From the IMG/VR virus record IMGVR_UViG_3300008266_000809, positions 1 to 30,638 of that record: a DNA stretch of 30,638 bases; one strand, written 5' to 3'. The notes under the pieces are model-generated. The model ran no database searches. It was not told where the DNA came from and saw only the letters and a list, made by a program, of their open reading frames with translations. This DNA is from a virus. The position numbers and the translations under genes are program-made. Below, piece after piece: positions 24,030 to 30,382 of the stretch; the stretch's first letter is position 1; every line of letters starts with the position of its first letter.

Positions 24030-25112
24030 ATGGCAACACAGTTAGAACAAATTGCAGAAAAATTAAGAATAGAACATATAGCCAGAAACAAATACGAGTC
24101 AGAAAAAAAATATTCTTCTGAAAATTCTAACGCATTATCCGATGGTGATGAATTTGGTAAAGGAGAAAATAATGGAAGTATTGGTTCAAAAACGGATATT
24201 TTAACAAGAATCGATAATACTGGAAGAAATACATATTCTTCAAATAACGGATATTCATCAGTAAATACTCGAGCATTGTCTGACGGAGATGAACCAGGTA
24301 AGGGGGAAAACAATGGTAATATCGGAGGAAGAACAGATATATTGACTAGAATTGACAATACTGGTAGAAATATTTACAATCCTAATAATCAGTATTCTTC
24401 CATCAATACTCGAGCGTTATCTGATGGTGATGAACCAGGTAAAGGGGAAAATAACGGAAATATCGGGGGTAGAACGGATATTAACACAAGAATTGATAAC
24501 ACAGGAAGAAATATATACTCACCAAATAATCAATATTCATCAGTAAATACAAGGGCGTTATCTGATGGTGACGAACCAGGTAAGGGAGAAAATAACGGAA
24601 ATATTGGTGGACAAACTGATATTCTAACAAGAATTGATAACACCGGTAGAAACATTTATAACTCTAACAATCAGTATTCAAGTATTAATACTCGAGCATT
24701 ATCTGACGGTGATGAGCCAGGTAAAGGAGAGAACAATGGTAGTATCGGAGGTCAAACCGACATATTGACTAGAATTGATAATACCGGAAGAAATATATAT
24801 TCACCAAATAATCAATATTCTTCCATCAATACTCGTGCGTTATCTGATGGTGACGAGCCAGGTAAAGGTGAGAACAATGGTAGTATTGGAGGACAAACTG
24901 ATATTTTTACAAGAATTGATAATACTGGTAGAAATATTTATAACCCTAACAATCAATATTCATCAGTAAACACAAGGGCGTTATCTGATGGTGATGAACC
25001 AGGTAAAGGTGAGAACAATGGTAGTGTTGGTGGACAAACTGATATTCTAACGAGAATCGATAATAGAGGTAGAAATTATTATGGAGAAACAAGACAATAT
25101 CCTGACTTTTAA
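24030..25112 (+). CDS. Protein of seven 47-residue tandem repeats
   Basis: A 360-residue protein. The start is the ATG at 24030; an in-frame TTG at 24018 lies inside the previous gene. Residues 1-28 form a helical, charged N-terminus (MATQLEQIAEKLRIEHIARN). Then come exactly seven repeats of 47 residues (141 nt each, 24114-25100) and a final PDF. The core reads NTRALSDGDEPGKGENNG, then IGG.TDILTRIDNTGRNIY, then NNQY. The first copy is most diverged (NSNALSDGDEFGKG, GSKTDI) and the last ends in RGRNYYGETRQY. The DNA copies differ at many synonymous sites while the protein is nearly constant, indicating selection on the protein. SDGDEPGKGE resembles an acidic loop that might bind calcium; this is a guess. 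I know no named family. Operon context suggests a virion protein. Confidence 0.85.
   Translation: MATQLEQIAEKLRIEHIARNKYESEKKYSSENSNALSDGDEFGKGENNGSIGSKTDILTRIDNTGRNTYSSNNGYSSVNTRALSDGDEPGKGENNGNIGGRTDILTRIDNTGRNIYNPNNQYSSINTRALSDGDEPGKGENNGNIGGRTDINTRIDNTGRNIYSPNNQYSSVNTRALSDGDEPGKGENNGNIGGQTDILTRIDNTGRNIYNSNNQYSSINTRALSDGDEPGKGENNGSIGGQTDILTRIDNTGRNIYSPNNQYSSINTRALSDGDEPGKGENNGSIGGQTDIFTRIDNTGRNIYNPNNQYSSVNTRALSDGDEPGKGENNGSVGGQTDILTRIDNRGRNYYGETRQYPDF
24114..25100 (+). repeat. Seven in-frame 141-bp tandem repeats
   Basis: Seven contiguous units of 141 bp starting at 24114, 24255, 24396, 24537, 24678, 24819 and 24960. Each encodes 47 residues. Differences are mostly synonymous. Confidence 0.9.
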
Positions 25113-25114
25113 AA

Positions 25115-25828
25115 ATGAAAATTAATAATATTATTTTTGACATACTATTGGAACAACCAAGTTTTGATGCAAAATCAAAACCATTAGTGAATGCAATAAA
25201 AAATAGAAATCCGGTGACGTTTTATTATTCGGGACCAAGAAACCCTAAAAAAGATAGTGTGGTTGCGGGTGGTAGATTTAGGGCTGAAATTGTTGCAATG
25301 GGTTTGAGTAAAAAAGGTAATTTAATTGTCAGGGCGTGGGTCGAACCTCCATCAAGAACTAAAACAGGTTTTAATAAAGGAAATTGGAGAACATTTATTG
25401 TAAATAGAATGAGTAGTATTACTGTATTCGATGACAAGACATTTGATGTTAAAAGACCAGGATATAAAGAAGGTGACGATAAATCCATGACAGTAACATA
25501 TGTCAAATCATCGTGGACTTCAACACCACCTGTCAAACCAAAAGAAACACCAAAACCAGTAGAACCTGTCAAACCAAAAGAAACACCAAAACAAACAAAA
25601 CCGGAAGAACCGAAGAAAGATGAACCGGTAAAACCTGAAGAATTACCTCAACCAAAACCTGAAAAGAAACCTGAACCACCAAAAAAAGAGGTTGAACCAA
25701 CTAAACCTGAACTTAAGGAACCAGAAAAAAAAGAGGAACCTAATTCTGAAGAAAACCCTGAAAAGGAAAAAAATAAATTACAAGAAGGAATAGTAAGATT
25801 TAAATCTTTAATTTCCTATAGTTTTTAA
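25115..25828 (+). CDS. WYL-like domain protein with Pro/Lys/Glu-rich tail
   Basis: A 237-residue protein. Residues about 20-115 form a compact beta domain: SKPLVNAIKNRNPVTFYYSG, then GGRFRAEIVAMGLSKKGNLI, VRAWVEPPSRTKTG, WRTFIVNRMSSITVF. The order (AI.NR..V.F.Y, ..G.L..RA, R.F...RM..I.V) is like the WYL sensor domain, a small beta-barrel often binding nucleic acid or ligand. No helix-turn-helix is attached. Residues about 140-215 are a Pro/Lys/Glu repeat (KPKETPKPVEPVKPKETPK and similar), likely extended and flexible. The last 15 residues (LQEGIVRFKSLISYSF) resemble a docking peptide. It starts 2 nt after the repeat-protein stop and is probably co-transcribed with it. Domain naming is by pattern only. 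Confidence 0.65.
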   Translation: MKINNIIFDILLEQPSFDAKSKPLVNAIKNRNPVTFYYSGPRNPKKDSVVAGGRFRAEIVAMGLSKKGNLIVRAWVEPPSRTKTGFNKGNWRTFIVNRMSSITVFDDKTFDVKRPGYKEGDDKSMTVTYVKSSWTSTPPVKPKETPKPVEPVKPKETPKQTKPEEPKKDEPVKPEELPQPKPEKKPEPPKKEVEPTKPELKEPEKKEEPNSEENPEKEKNKLQEGIVRFKSLISYSF

Positions 25829-25849
25829 TTATAATTAAATAAAAATACT

Positions 25850-26443
25850 ATGTCAGGACAAGGAACAATATCGACTAATGATTTAATGATGAAATTAGTC
25901 CAAGCTAAAAAAGTAATGAATAAAGTTGACTCAGGAAATTTTGAAAGAGGTAATGTAAACGAAAGAATACTAACATCACCTCCAGAAGAAATTATGGAAA
26001 TGCAATCACCATCAACAGTAACTAAACAAATACCAACACCAACTGTAGATAAAATACAAAATTCAAAATTACCTGATGCAATTAAAAAAGCGATGATTGA
26101 AAACCCAATTCCACAAATTTCTTTAAATGATAGTTTGGACATGAATTTTGTTAAAAATGCAAAAAGATTGATGGAACAAGAAGGTTTAACATCTAAAAAA
26201 TCAGGGTCTTCAAATCAAGTAATCAAAACATATCTTTCAGAATCAAATACATCAGATATCGCGGAAAAATTAACACCAATTATTGAAAACATAATTAGGA
26301 AAACTTTAGATGAAATAGTTGACAGAAAACTAAATCAGATTTTAACCGCACATCAAACCGCGTCTATCAATGAAAATCTTGTATTAAAAGTTGGTGATTC
26401 CGTGTTTAAAGGAAAAATAACAGGCGTAAATAAAGCTAAATAA
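25850..26443 (+). CDS. Hypothetical virion/assembly protein, last of structural operon
   Basis: A 197-residue protein of unknown family. The N-terminus (TNDLMMKLVQAKKVMNKVDS) is helical. Residues 40-80 are Pro/Thr-rich (TSPPEEIMEMQSPSTVTKQI). Helical segments follow (VKNAKRLMEQEGLT; SDIAEKLTPIIENIIRKTLD; EIVDRKLNQIL). The C-terminal LVLKVGDSVFKGKITGV looks like a small beta-hairpin domain. The helix-rich, low-aromatic make-up would suit a scaffold or tail-assembly factor. It lies 21 nt after the WYL-like gene and no TATTTAT element precedes it. A gap and a change of gene type follow, so I take it as the operon end. Confidence 0.65.
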   Translation: MSGQGTISTNDLMMKLVQAKKVMNKVDSGNFERGNVNERILTSPPEEIMEMQSPSTVTKQIPTPTVDKIQNSKLPDAIKKAMIENPIPQISLNDSLDMNFVKNAKRLMEQEGLTSKKSGSSNQVIKTYLSESNTSDIAEKLTPIIENIIRKTLDEIVDRKLNQILTAHQTASINENLVLKVGDSVFKGKITGVNKAK

Positions 26444-26491
26444 TTTCTTTTTTCAAAATTTTTGTTTATACTTTAGACATATTCATTAGAT

Positions 26492-27571
26492 ATGTCAAAA
26501 ATTAAAGTATTAGTAATCCCATCCGATACATTTGGTGTGGGTAAATTCAGAATCTTAGATCCATTTAAATACATTGGTGATAACTACTCAGATGAAATTC
26601 ATGTTGATATAGCATTTAACACAGAAGATAATCATGATTTTTTTAAAAATTATGATATTGTTGTGTTTCATAGTTTTATACACAAATTACCTCACGAAGC
26701 GAATATCGCGAGAATTAATTGGTTAAAAAATCAAGGAATTAAAGTGATTATGGATATTGATGACCATTGGAAAGTTGATCAGAGACATCCAATGTATCAT
26801 CAAATCCTTTTTAACAAAGTTAGTGAAAAGAAAGTTGAATTGATGAGGTTATCGGATTATGTCACAACAACCACACCGGTTTTCGCAAACACAATAAAAA
26901 CAAAGTTGGGTATAAAAAATGTGTTAGTTTTCCCGAATGCCGTTAACGATGAAGAACAACAATTTCAACCAAATAAAATTGAATCAGAAAAAATTAGATT
27001 TGGTTGGTTAGGTGGTTCATCTCACTTACACGATTTAGAATTGTTAAGAAATGGTATCTCATCTGTTTATAGTGCTTACGGTGAAAAAATACAATTTGTT
27101 TTATGTGGGTTCGATACGAGAGGTTCGGTTAATGAAATAAACAAAGAAACAAATCAAGTAACACAAAGACCAATTCAACCTATGGAAACTGTTTGGTACA
27201 AATACGAACAAATTTTCACAGATAATTACAATGTACTTGATGAAGAATATAAAAATTATTTAATGACTTTTACAGAAGGTAATTATGTGGATAAAGATAA
27301 ACCATACGTAAGAAGATGGACTAGAGAAGTTAGTAAATACGCGAATAATTACAATTATTTTGACGTATCTTTAGCACCGATAGTTGATTCAGAATTTAAC
27401 ACTAATAAATCACAATTAAAAGTTATTGAAGCGGGATTTCATAAAAAGGCATTAATTGCTAGTGAAATAAACCCGTACACTATAGATTTGATTTCAGGTG
27501 TTGATGATGGTAAATTTAATAGTAAGGGTAATGCGTTATTGGTTTCACCAAACAGAAACCATAAACAATAA
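26492..27571 (+). CDS. GT-B glycosyltransferase-like protein, probably truncated
   Basis: A 359-residue protein of the GT-B/family 1 glycosyltransferase type. The first lobe has KVLVIPSDTFGVGKFRILDP, VVFHSF and GIKVIMDIDDHWKVDQRHPM, then VTTTTPVFANTI and VLVFPNAV. The second lobe starts FGWLGGSSHLHDL and ends with the donor-binding region DVSLAPIVDSEFNTNKSQLK, VIEAGFHKKALIASE, GNALLVSPNRNHKQ. It would transfer a sugar to a virion protein, modified DNA base or host glycan. The gene stops with TAA at 27569-27571. In the same frame the next 15 codons read VCKDRVEFIKSIINK, then TAA. That peptide resembles the normal C-terminal helix of such enzymes, so a stretch of roughly 30-40 codons seems lost at the stop. 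Activity is uncertain. Confidence 0.8.
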   Translation: MSKIKVLVIPSDTFGVGKFRILDPFKYIGDNYSDEIHVDIAFNTEDNHDFFKNYDIVVFHSFIHKLPHEANIARINWLKNQGIKVIMDIDDHWKVDQRHPMYHQILFNKVSEKKVELMRLSDYVTTTTPVFANTIKTKLGIKNVLVFPNAVNDEEQQFQPNKIESEKIRFGWLGGSSHLHDLELLRNGISSVYSAYGEKIQFVLCGFDTRGSVNEINKETNQVTQRPIQPMETVWYKYEQIFTDNYNVLDEEYKNYLMTFTEGNYVDKDKPYVRRWTREVSKYANNYNYFDVSLAPIVDSEFNTNKSQLKVIEAGFHKKALIASEINPYTIDLISGVDDGKFNSKGNALLVSPNRNHKQ

Positions 27572-27619
27572 GTTTGTAAAGATAGAGTTGAATTTATAAA
27601 ATCAATTATTAATAAATAA
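27572..27619 (+). other. In-frame C-terminal remnant of the glycosyltransferase
   Basis: Directly after the TAA, in the same frame, lie 15 sense codons (VCKDRVEFIKSIINK) and a second stop at 27617-27619. They match the usual C-terminal helix type of GT-B enzymes. Confidence 0.5.
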
Positions 27620-27631
27620 AAACAAAAAAAC

Positions 27632-27862
27632 ATGCATTATTTAGTAACTATCGGTTATGAAACCGAACAAATGGACAGAAACGGAAATCCTCGTTTACAA
27701 AAATTAAAGTACATCGTTGAAGCTGAAAGTGTTGAAGAAGCAACAATTGTTGCATCAAAATACAGAGCGGGAGACGTAAGGTCAAGTGAAAGTATTTCAA
27801 TTGTTAAAATGCCAATTGAATGTATCATTGATAAAAAAAACACTCCGGAATATTATAAATAA
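27632..27862 (+). CDS. Small hypothetical protein, DUF4494-like
   Basis: A 76-residue protein with the strand-strand-helix pattern MHYLVTIGYETEQMDRNGNP, KLKYIVEAESVEEATIVASK, then SESISIVKMPIECIID. The V-EA-S-EEA segment and small size recall DUF4494, found in Bacteroidota and their mobile elements, whose function is unknown. This is a pattern match only. It is followed at 14 nt by another small gene and is probably part of an early/middle operon with dUTPase. Confidence 0.6.
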   Translation: MHYLVTIGYETEQMDRNGNPRLQKLKYIVEAESVEEATIVASKYRAGDVRSSESISIVKMPIECIIDKKNTPEYYK

Positions 27863-27876
27863 TAAAAAGAAACACG

Positions 27877-28113
27877 ATGCAATTCCATAGTAGAGACATT
27901 CAAATTTTACGTCAGTCACAAAGTAAAATGGTTTTAGAGTATCTTAATTCACTTAATGTTCAAGTAACTGTAGAAGAACTACAAAGAATTACCGACATTT
28001 TTGTTGAATGCTGTTTAAGACCATCAGACGATGATTTAAAAAAAAGAATCAAATCTTTAGATAAATGGATTAATGAAAAAATAGAAGAAAAAAAATCTAT
28101 ACCAAATGGATAA
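27877..28113 (+). CDS. Small hypothetical helical protein
   Basis: A 78-residue protein, almost all helical by pattern (KMVLEYLNSLNVQVTVEELQ, RITDIFVECCLRPSDDDLKK, SLDKWINEKIEEKK). There is no membrane segment or known motif. Its last 8 nt overlap the start of the dUTPase gene, indicating translational coupling. Function unknown. Confidence 0.65.
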   Translation: MQFHSRDIQILRQSQSKMVLEYLNSLNVQVTVEELQRITDIFVECCLRPSDDDLKKRIKSLDKWINEKIEEKKSIPNG

Positions 28114-28723
28114 GGAAAAAATTGACGATTATATCGAAAGATTAAAAAAATTTGACTCAACTATGAGTGGTGATGATGAAAATTTTGACCCAACACTCAT
28201 AAATGAATTGAATAATTTATTAAATGTACTTAATGATGATATTGTAAAAACACAATCTCAACAAATCGATAAAACTGATTATGAAATGGATTTTTCACCA
28301 TTAAGTGTAAAGATTAAAAAATTAAGGGAAAACGCTGTTATTCCAAAATATTCTAAAGATGGTGACGCTGGTTTAGATTTAACTGTAACACATATTATTT
28401 CAGAAACCATGACCGATATTACATATGGTTTTGGAATTGCGCTTGAGATTCCAAAAGGATATGTAGGGTTAGTATTTCCAAGATCATCAATAAGAAAATA
28501 TGACATGTTGTTAACGAACGCAGTTGGTGTTATAGATAGTGGATATAGAGGAGAAATACAAGCAACGTTCAAAAAGACTGAAGGTACTTTTAATTATTAT
28601 GGTGCAAATGAGAGAGCTGCACAAATTATCGTTTTACCTTACCCTAAAGTACAATTTATTGAATCTGACGAATTGTCAGATACAGAAAGAAATACTGGTG
28701 GATTTGGATCAACAGGTAATTAA
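28106..28723 (+). CDS. dut: dUTPase with N-terminal extension
   Basis: A 205-residue protein. All five trimeric dUTPase motifs are present: DAGLDL (87-92), PRSS (125-128), GVIDSGYRGEI (141-151), ERAAQIIVLP (169-178) and RNTGGFGSTG (195-204). It hydrolyses dUTP to dUMP and pyrophosphate, keeping uracil out of phage DNA and supplying dUMP for dTMP synthesis. This is useful for an AT-rich genome. Typical trimeric dUTPases are about 140-155 residues. Here residues 1-65 are an additional acidic, helical region (DDYIERLKKFDSTMSGDDEN, INELNNLLNVLNDDIVKTQS). An internal start at M61 would give a near-canonical protein, but the overlap with the upstream gene supports the long form. Confidence 0.95.
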   Translation: MDKEKIDDYIERLKKFDSTMSGDDENFDPTLINELNNLLNVLNDDIVKTQSQQIDKTDYEMDFSPLSVKIKKLRENAVIPKYSKDGDAGLDLTVTHIISETMTDITYGFGIALEIPKGYVGLVFPRSSIRKYDMLLTNAVGVIDSGYRGEIQATFKKTEGTFNYYGANERAAQIIVLPYPKVQFIESDELSDTERNTGGFGSTGN

Positions 28724-28726
28724 AGA

Positions 28727-28733
28727 TATTTAT
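28727..28733 (+). promoter_or_regulatory. TATTTAT late-promoter candidate before phoH
   Basis: AAAGATATTTATTAG on the plus strand, just after the dUTPase stop. It lies 11 nt before an out-of-frame ATG (28745) and 31 nt before the TTG at 28765. Confidence 0.5.
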
Positions 28734-28764
28734 TAGAATAATAAATGTTGTTAAATTTTAAATT

Positions 28765-29526
28765 TTGTTAAAAAGAAAACCAAAAACATCTGAACCTAAA
28801 AAAGGTAGACCCACAGTAGAAAAAAAAGCACCTATAACATTCGAAGAAAAAAAGATAAATAACAAACAAAGAATTCGTGAGGTCATAAAAAAACCAAAAG
28901 AAAAGTTCTTAACTAAATCTCAAGAAGAGTATTGGAACATTTTGGGTGATAATCAAATTACTTTATGTTTTGGACCTGCGGGTGTTGGTAAATCATACAT
29001 TGCAATGAAAAAAGCGGTTGATTTACTTTGGGACGATAGTAATAAGTACGAGAAAATTATTATTGTTAGACCGGCGGTTGAAGCTGAGGAAAAACTTGGT
29101 AGTTTACCAGGAGGTTTGGAAGAAAAACTAGACCCATACATTTATCCTTCATATTATCTACTTAATAAAATAATTGGTAAAGAAGCCAGAGAAACTTTGA
29201 AAGATGAAGGGTTTATTGAAGTGGCTGCGTTGGCGTATATGCGTGGATGGAACGTTGATAATACGATATTAGTTTTTGAAGAAGCACAAAACGCAACTCC
29301 ACAACAAATAAAGTTATTATTAACAAGAATAGGGTTTAATTCTAAATTTTTTATATCAGGTGATTTAGAACAATCAGATAAATACAAAGACAAAACAAAG
29401 TCTGGTTTATACGACGCTAAGAAAAGATTACACGGGTCACACGATATTGGTATATTTGAATTTGGTAATGAAGACATTGTTAGAAATCCATTAATAAGTC
29501 ATATCTTAAAAAGATATGAAGATTAA
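28765..29526 (+). CDS. phoH: PhoH-like P-loop ATPase
   Basis: A 253-residue protein of the PhoH family, common in marine and T4-like phages. Walker A is GPAGVGKS (70-77). The family block VRPAVEAEEKLGSLPG follows at 101-116, and Walker B with the PhoH signature is LVFEEAQNATPQQIKLL. SGDLEQSD and the last helix (NPLISHILKRYED) complete the fold. PhoH proteins bind ATP, and some are linked to RNA handling. The phage role is unsettled. The start is unusual: no ATG occurs in frame before Walker A, and the frame is closed by TAA at 28759-28761. So TTG at 28765 or ATT at 28762 must be used, unless a base is missing in the TTTT run at 28763-28766. With one more T, the ATG at 28745 would be in frame. 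Confidence 0.92.
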   Translation: MLKRKPKTSEPKKGRPTVEKKAPITFEEKKINNKQRIREVIKKPKEKFLTKSQEEYWNILGDNQITLCFGPAGVGKSYIAMKKAVDLLWDDSNKYEKIIIVRPAVEAEEKLGSLPGGLEEKLDPYIYPSYYLLNKIIGKEARETLKDEGFIEVAALAYMRGWNVDNTILVFEEAQNATPQQIKLLLTRIGFNSKFFISGDLEQSDKYKDKTKSGLYDAKKRLHGSHDIGIFEFGNEDIVRNPLISHILKRYED

Positions 29527-29563
29527 GGTTTACTTATAATCAATCTAATAGTATATTTCTTTT

Positions 29564-30043
29564 ATGGAAATATTCGTTAGTATTGATGGTGTTTTAAGAA
29601 ACACAATTCAAAAATTTGATTATCATTACAAAGACAGTTTTTTTGATTCTGAATTTGAGAGTGAAAATAATTTTGAATATGGAATAATAGAACCAATTCA
29701 AAATAATAATTTATTAGATTCATATAAATTTCAGTCAAAAGAAGAATTTGACTATTTTTTATTTATTGAATATCCAATAGAAATTTTTGGTCACGCCGGA
29801 CTAAGTTACTCAACTGCCATTTCAGATTTAAATAATCTAATACATAATAATCCTGAACATAATTTTACTGTTGTTGGTTTAGATCAATTCGGAAAATCTA
29901 AACCGGCAACACTATTCTTTTTATCTAAAAATGGATTTTTAGGGAATGATATAAAGTTTATCAAATCAAATGAAATAAATAACATTTGGGAAAAATGTGA
30001 TTTTTGGATTACCGATGATAAAAGAATTATTGATTCCTGTTAA
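29564..30043 (+). CDS. HAD-like phage protein with degenerate nucleophile motif
   Basis: A 159-residue protein resembling short HAD-superfamily proteins of T4-like phages. The start (MEIFVSIDGVLRNTIQKFDY) is like HAD motif I (DxDGxL), but the first Asp, the nucleophile, is Ser (SIDG), so phosphatase activity is doubtful. Other features are FIEYPIEIFGHAGLSYSTAI, a motif II/III-like VVGLDQFGKSKPATLFFLSK and a motif IV-like FWITDDKRIID. The stop comes straight after IIDSC. In the +1 frame, coding-like sequence continues (PVKKEITKLSEIQEPWN) for about 45 codons, so the natural C-terminus may be longer. The last 114 nt of the coding sequence before the stop recur exactly at the window's right end. 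Confidence 0.65.
   Translation: MEIFVSIDGVLRNTIQKFDYHYKDSFFDSEFESENNFEYGIIEPIQNNNLLDSYKFQSKEEFDYFLFIEYPIEIFGHAGLSYSTAISDLNNLIHNNPEHNFTVVGLDQFGKSKPATLFFLSKNGFLGNDIKFIKSNEINNIWEKCDFWITDDKRIIDSC
29927..30040 (+). repeat. 114-bp exact repeat, copy 1
   Basis: Identical over 114 nt to 30525-30638 (offset 598). It covers the 3' end of the HAD-like gene, through the codon before its stop. Confidence 0.95.
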
Positions 30044-30079
30044 AAAAGAAATAACTAAATTATCAGAAATACAAGAACC

Positions 30080-30382
30080 ATGGAACTGTTTGGAAAAAAC
30101 TACTACATTGACATTGACGGAATCACAGACAAATGCAGAACAACACAATCAGTAAAAAACGATGACGATACTGATGAAACCGAAAATTCTGAAGGGTCAA
30201 TTGAAATAAACATTTTTAAGTACGAAATGATTAAAATGTGTATTGAAAGAGTTTTATCAGAGTACGAAGAAGATGATGAATCAATGGGAGTTTTTGGAAA
30301 AGAAAAAACACCAATGTCATTTAAAATTGCGTTTAATACATTAATAAAATACGGAATAATAATCGAAGAAGAAGATGAATAA
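30080..30382 (+). CDS. Small acidic hypothetical protein
   Basis: A 100-residue protein, very acidic in two stretches (NDDDTDETENSEG and the end IIIEEEDE). It begins MELFGKNYYIDIDGITDKCR and continues with helical FKYEMIKMCIERVLSEYEED and TPMSFKIAFNTLIKYGI. I recall similar small proteins in other T4-like phages but know no function. It lies between the HAD-like gene and the cut-off last gene, and its stop overlaps the next gene's start by 8 nt. A +1 frame extension of the HAD-like gene would overlap its first part. Confidence 0.65.
   Translation: MELFGKNYYIDIDGITDKCRTTQSVKNDDDTDETENSEGSIEINIFKYEMIKMCIERVLSEYEEDDESMGVFGKEKTPMSFKIAFNTLIKYGIIIEEEDE

Noticed and set aside
24014-24358. Minus-strand open frame of about 114 residues
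   Set aside because: It is an antisense shadow of the repeat protein, and its own repeats follow from the coding repeats.
24114-25100. CRISPR array
   Set aside because: Units are contiguous 141-bp coding repeats with no unique spacers, and they translate in one frame.
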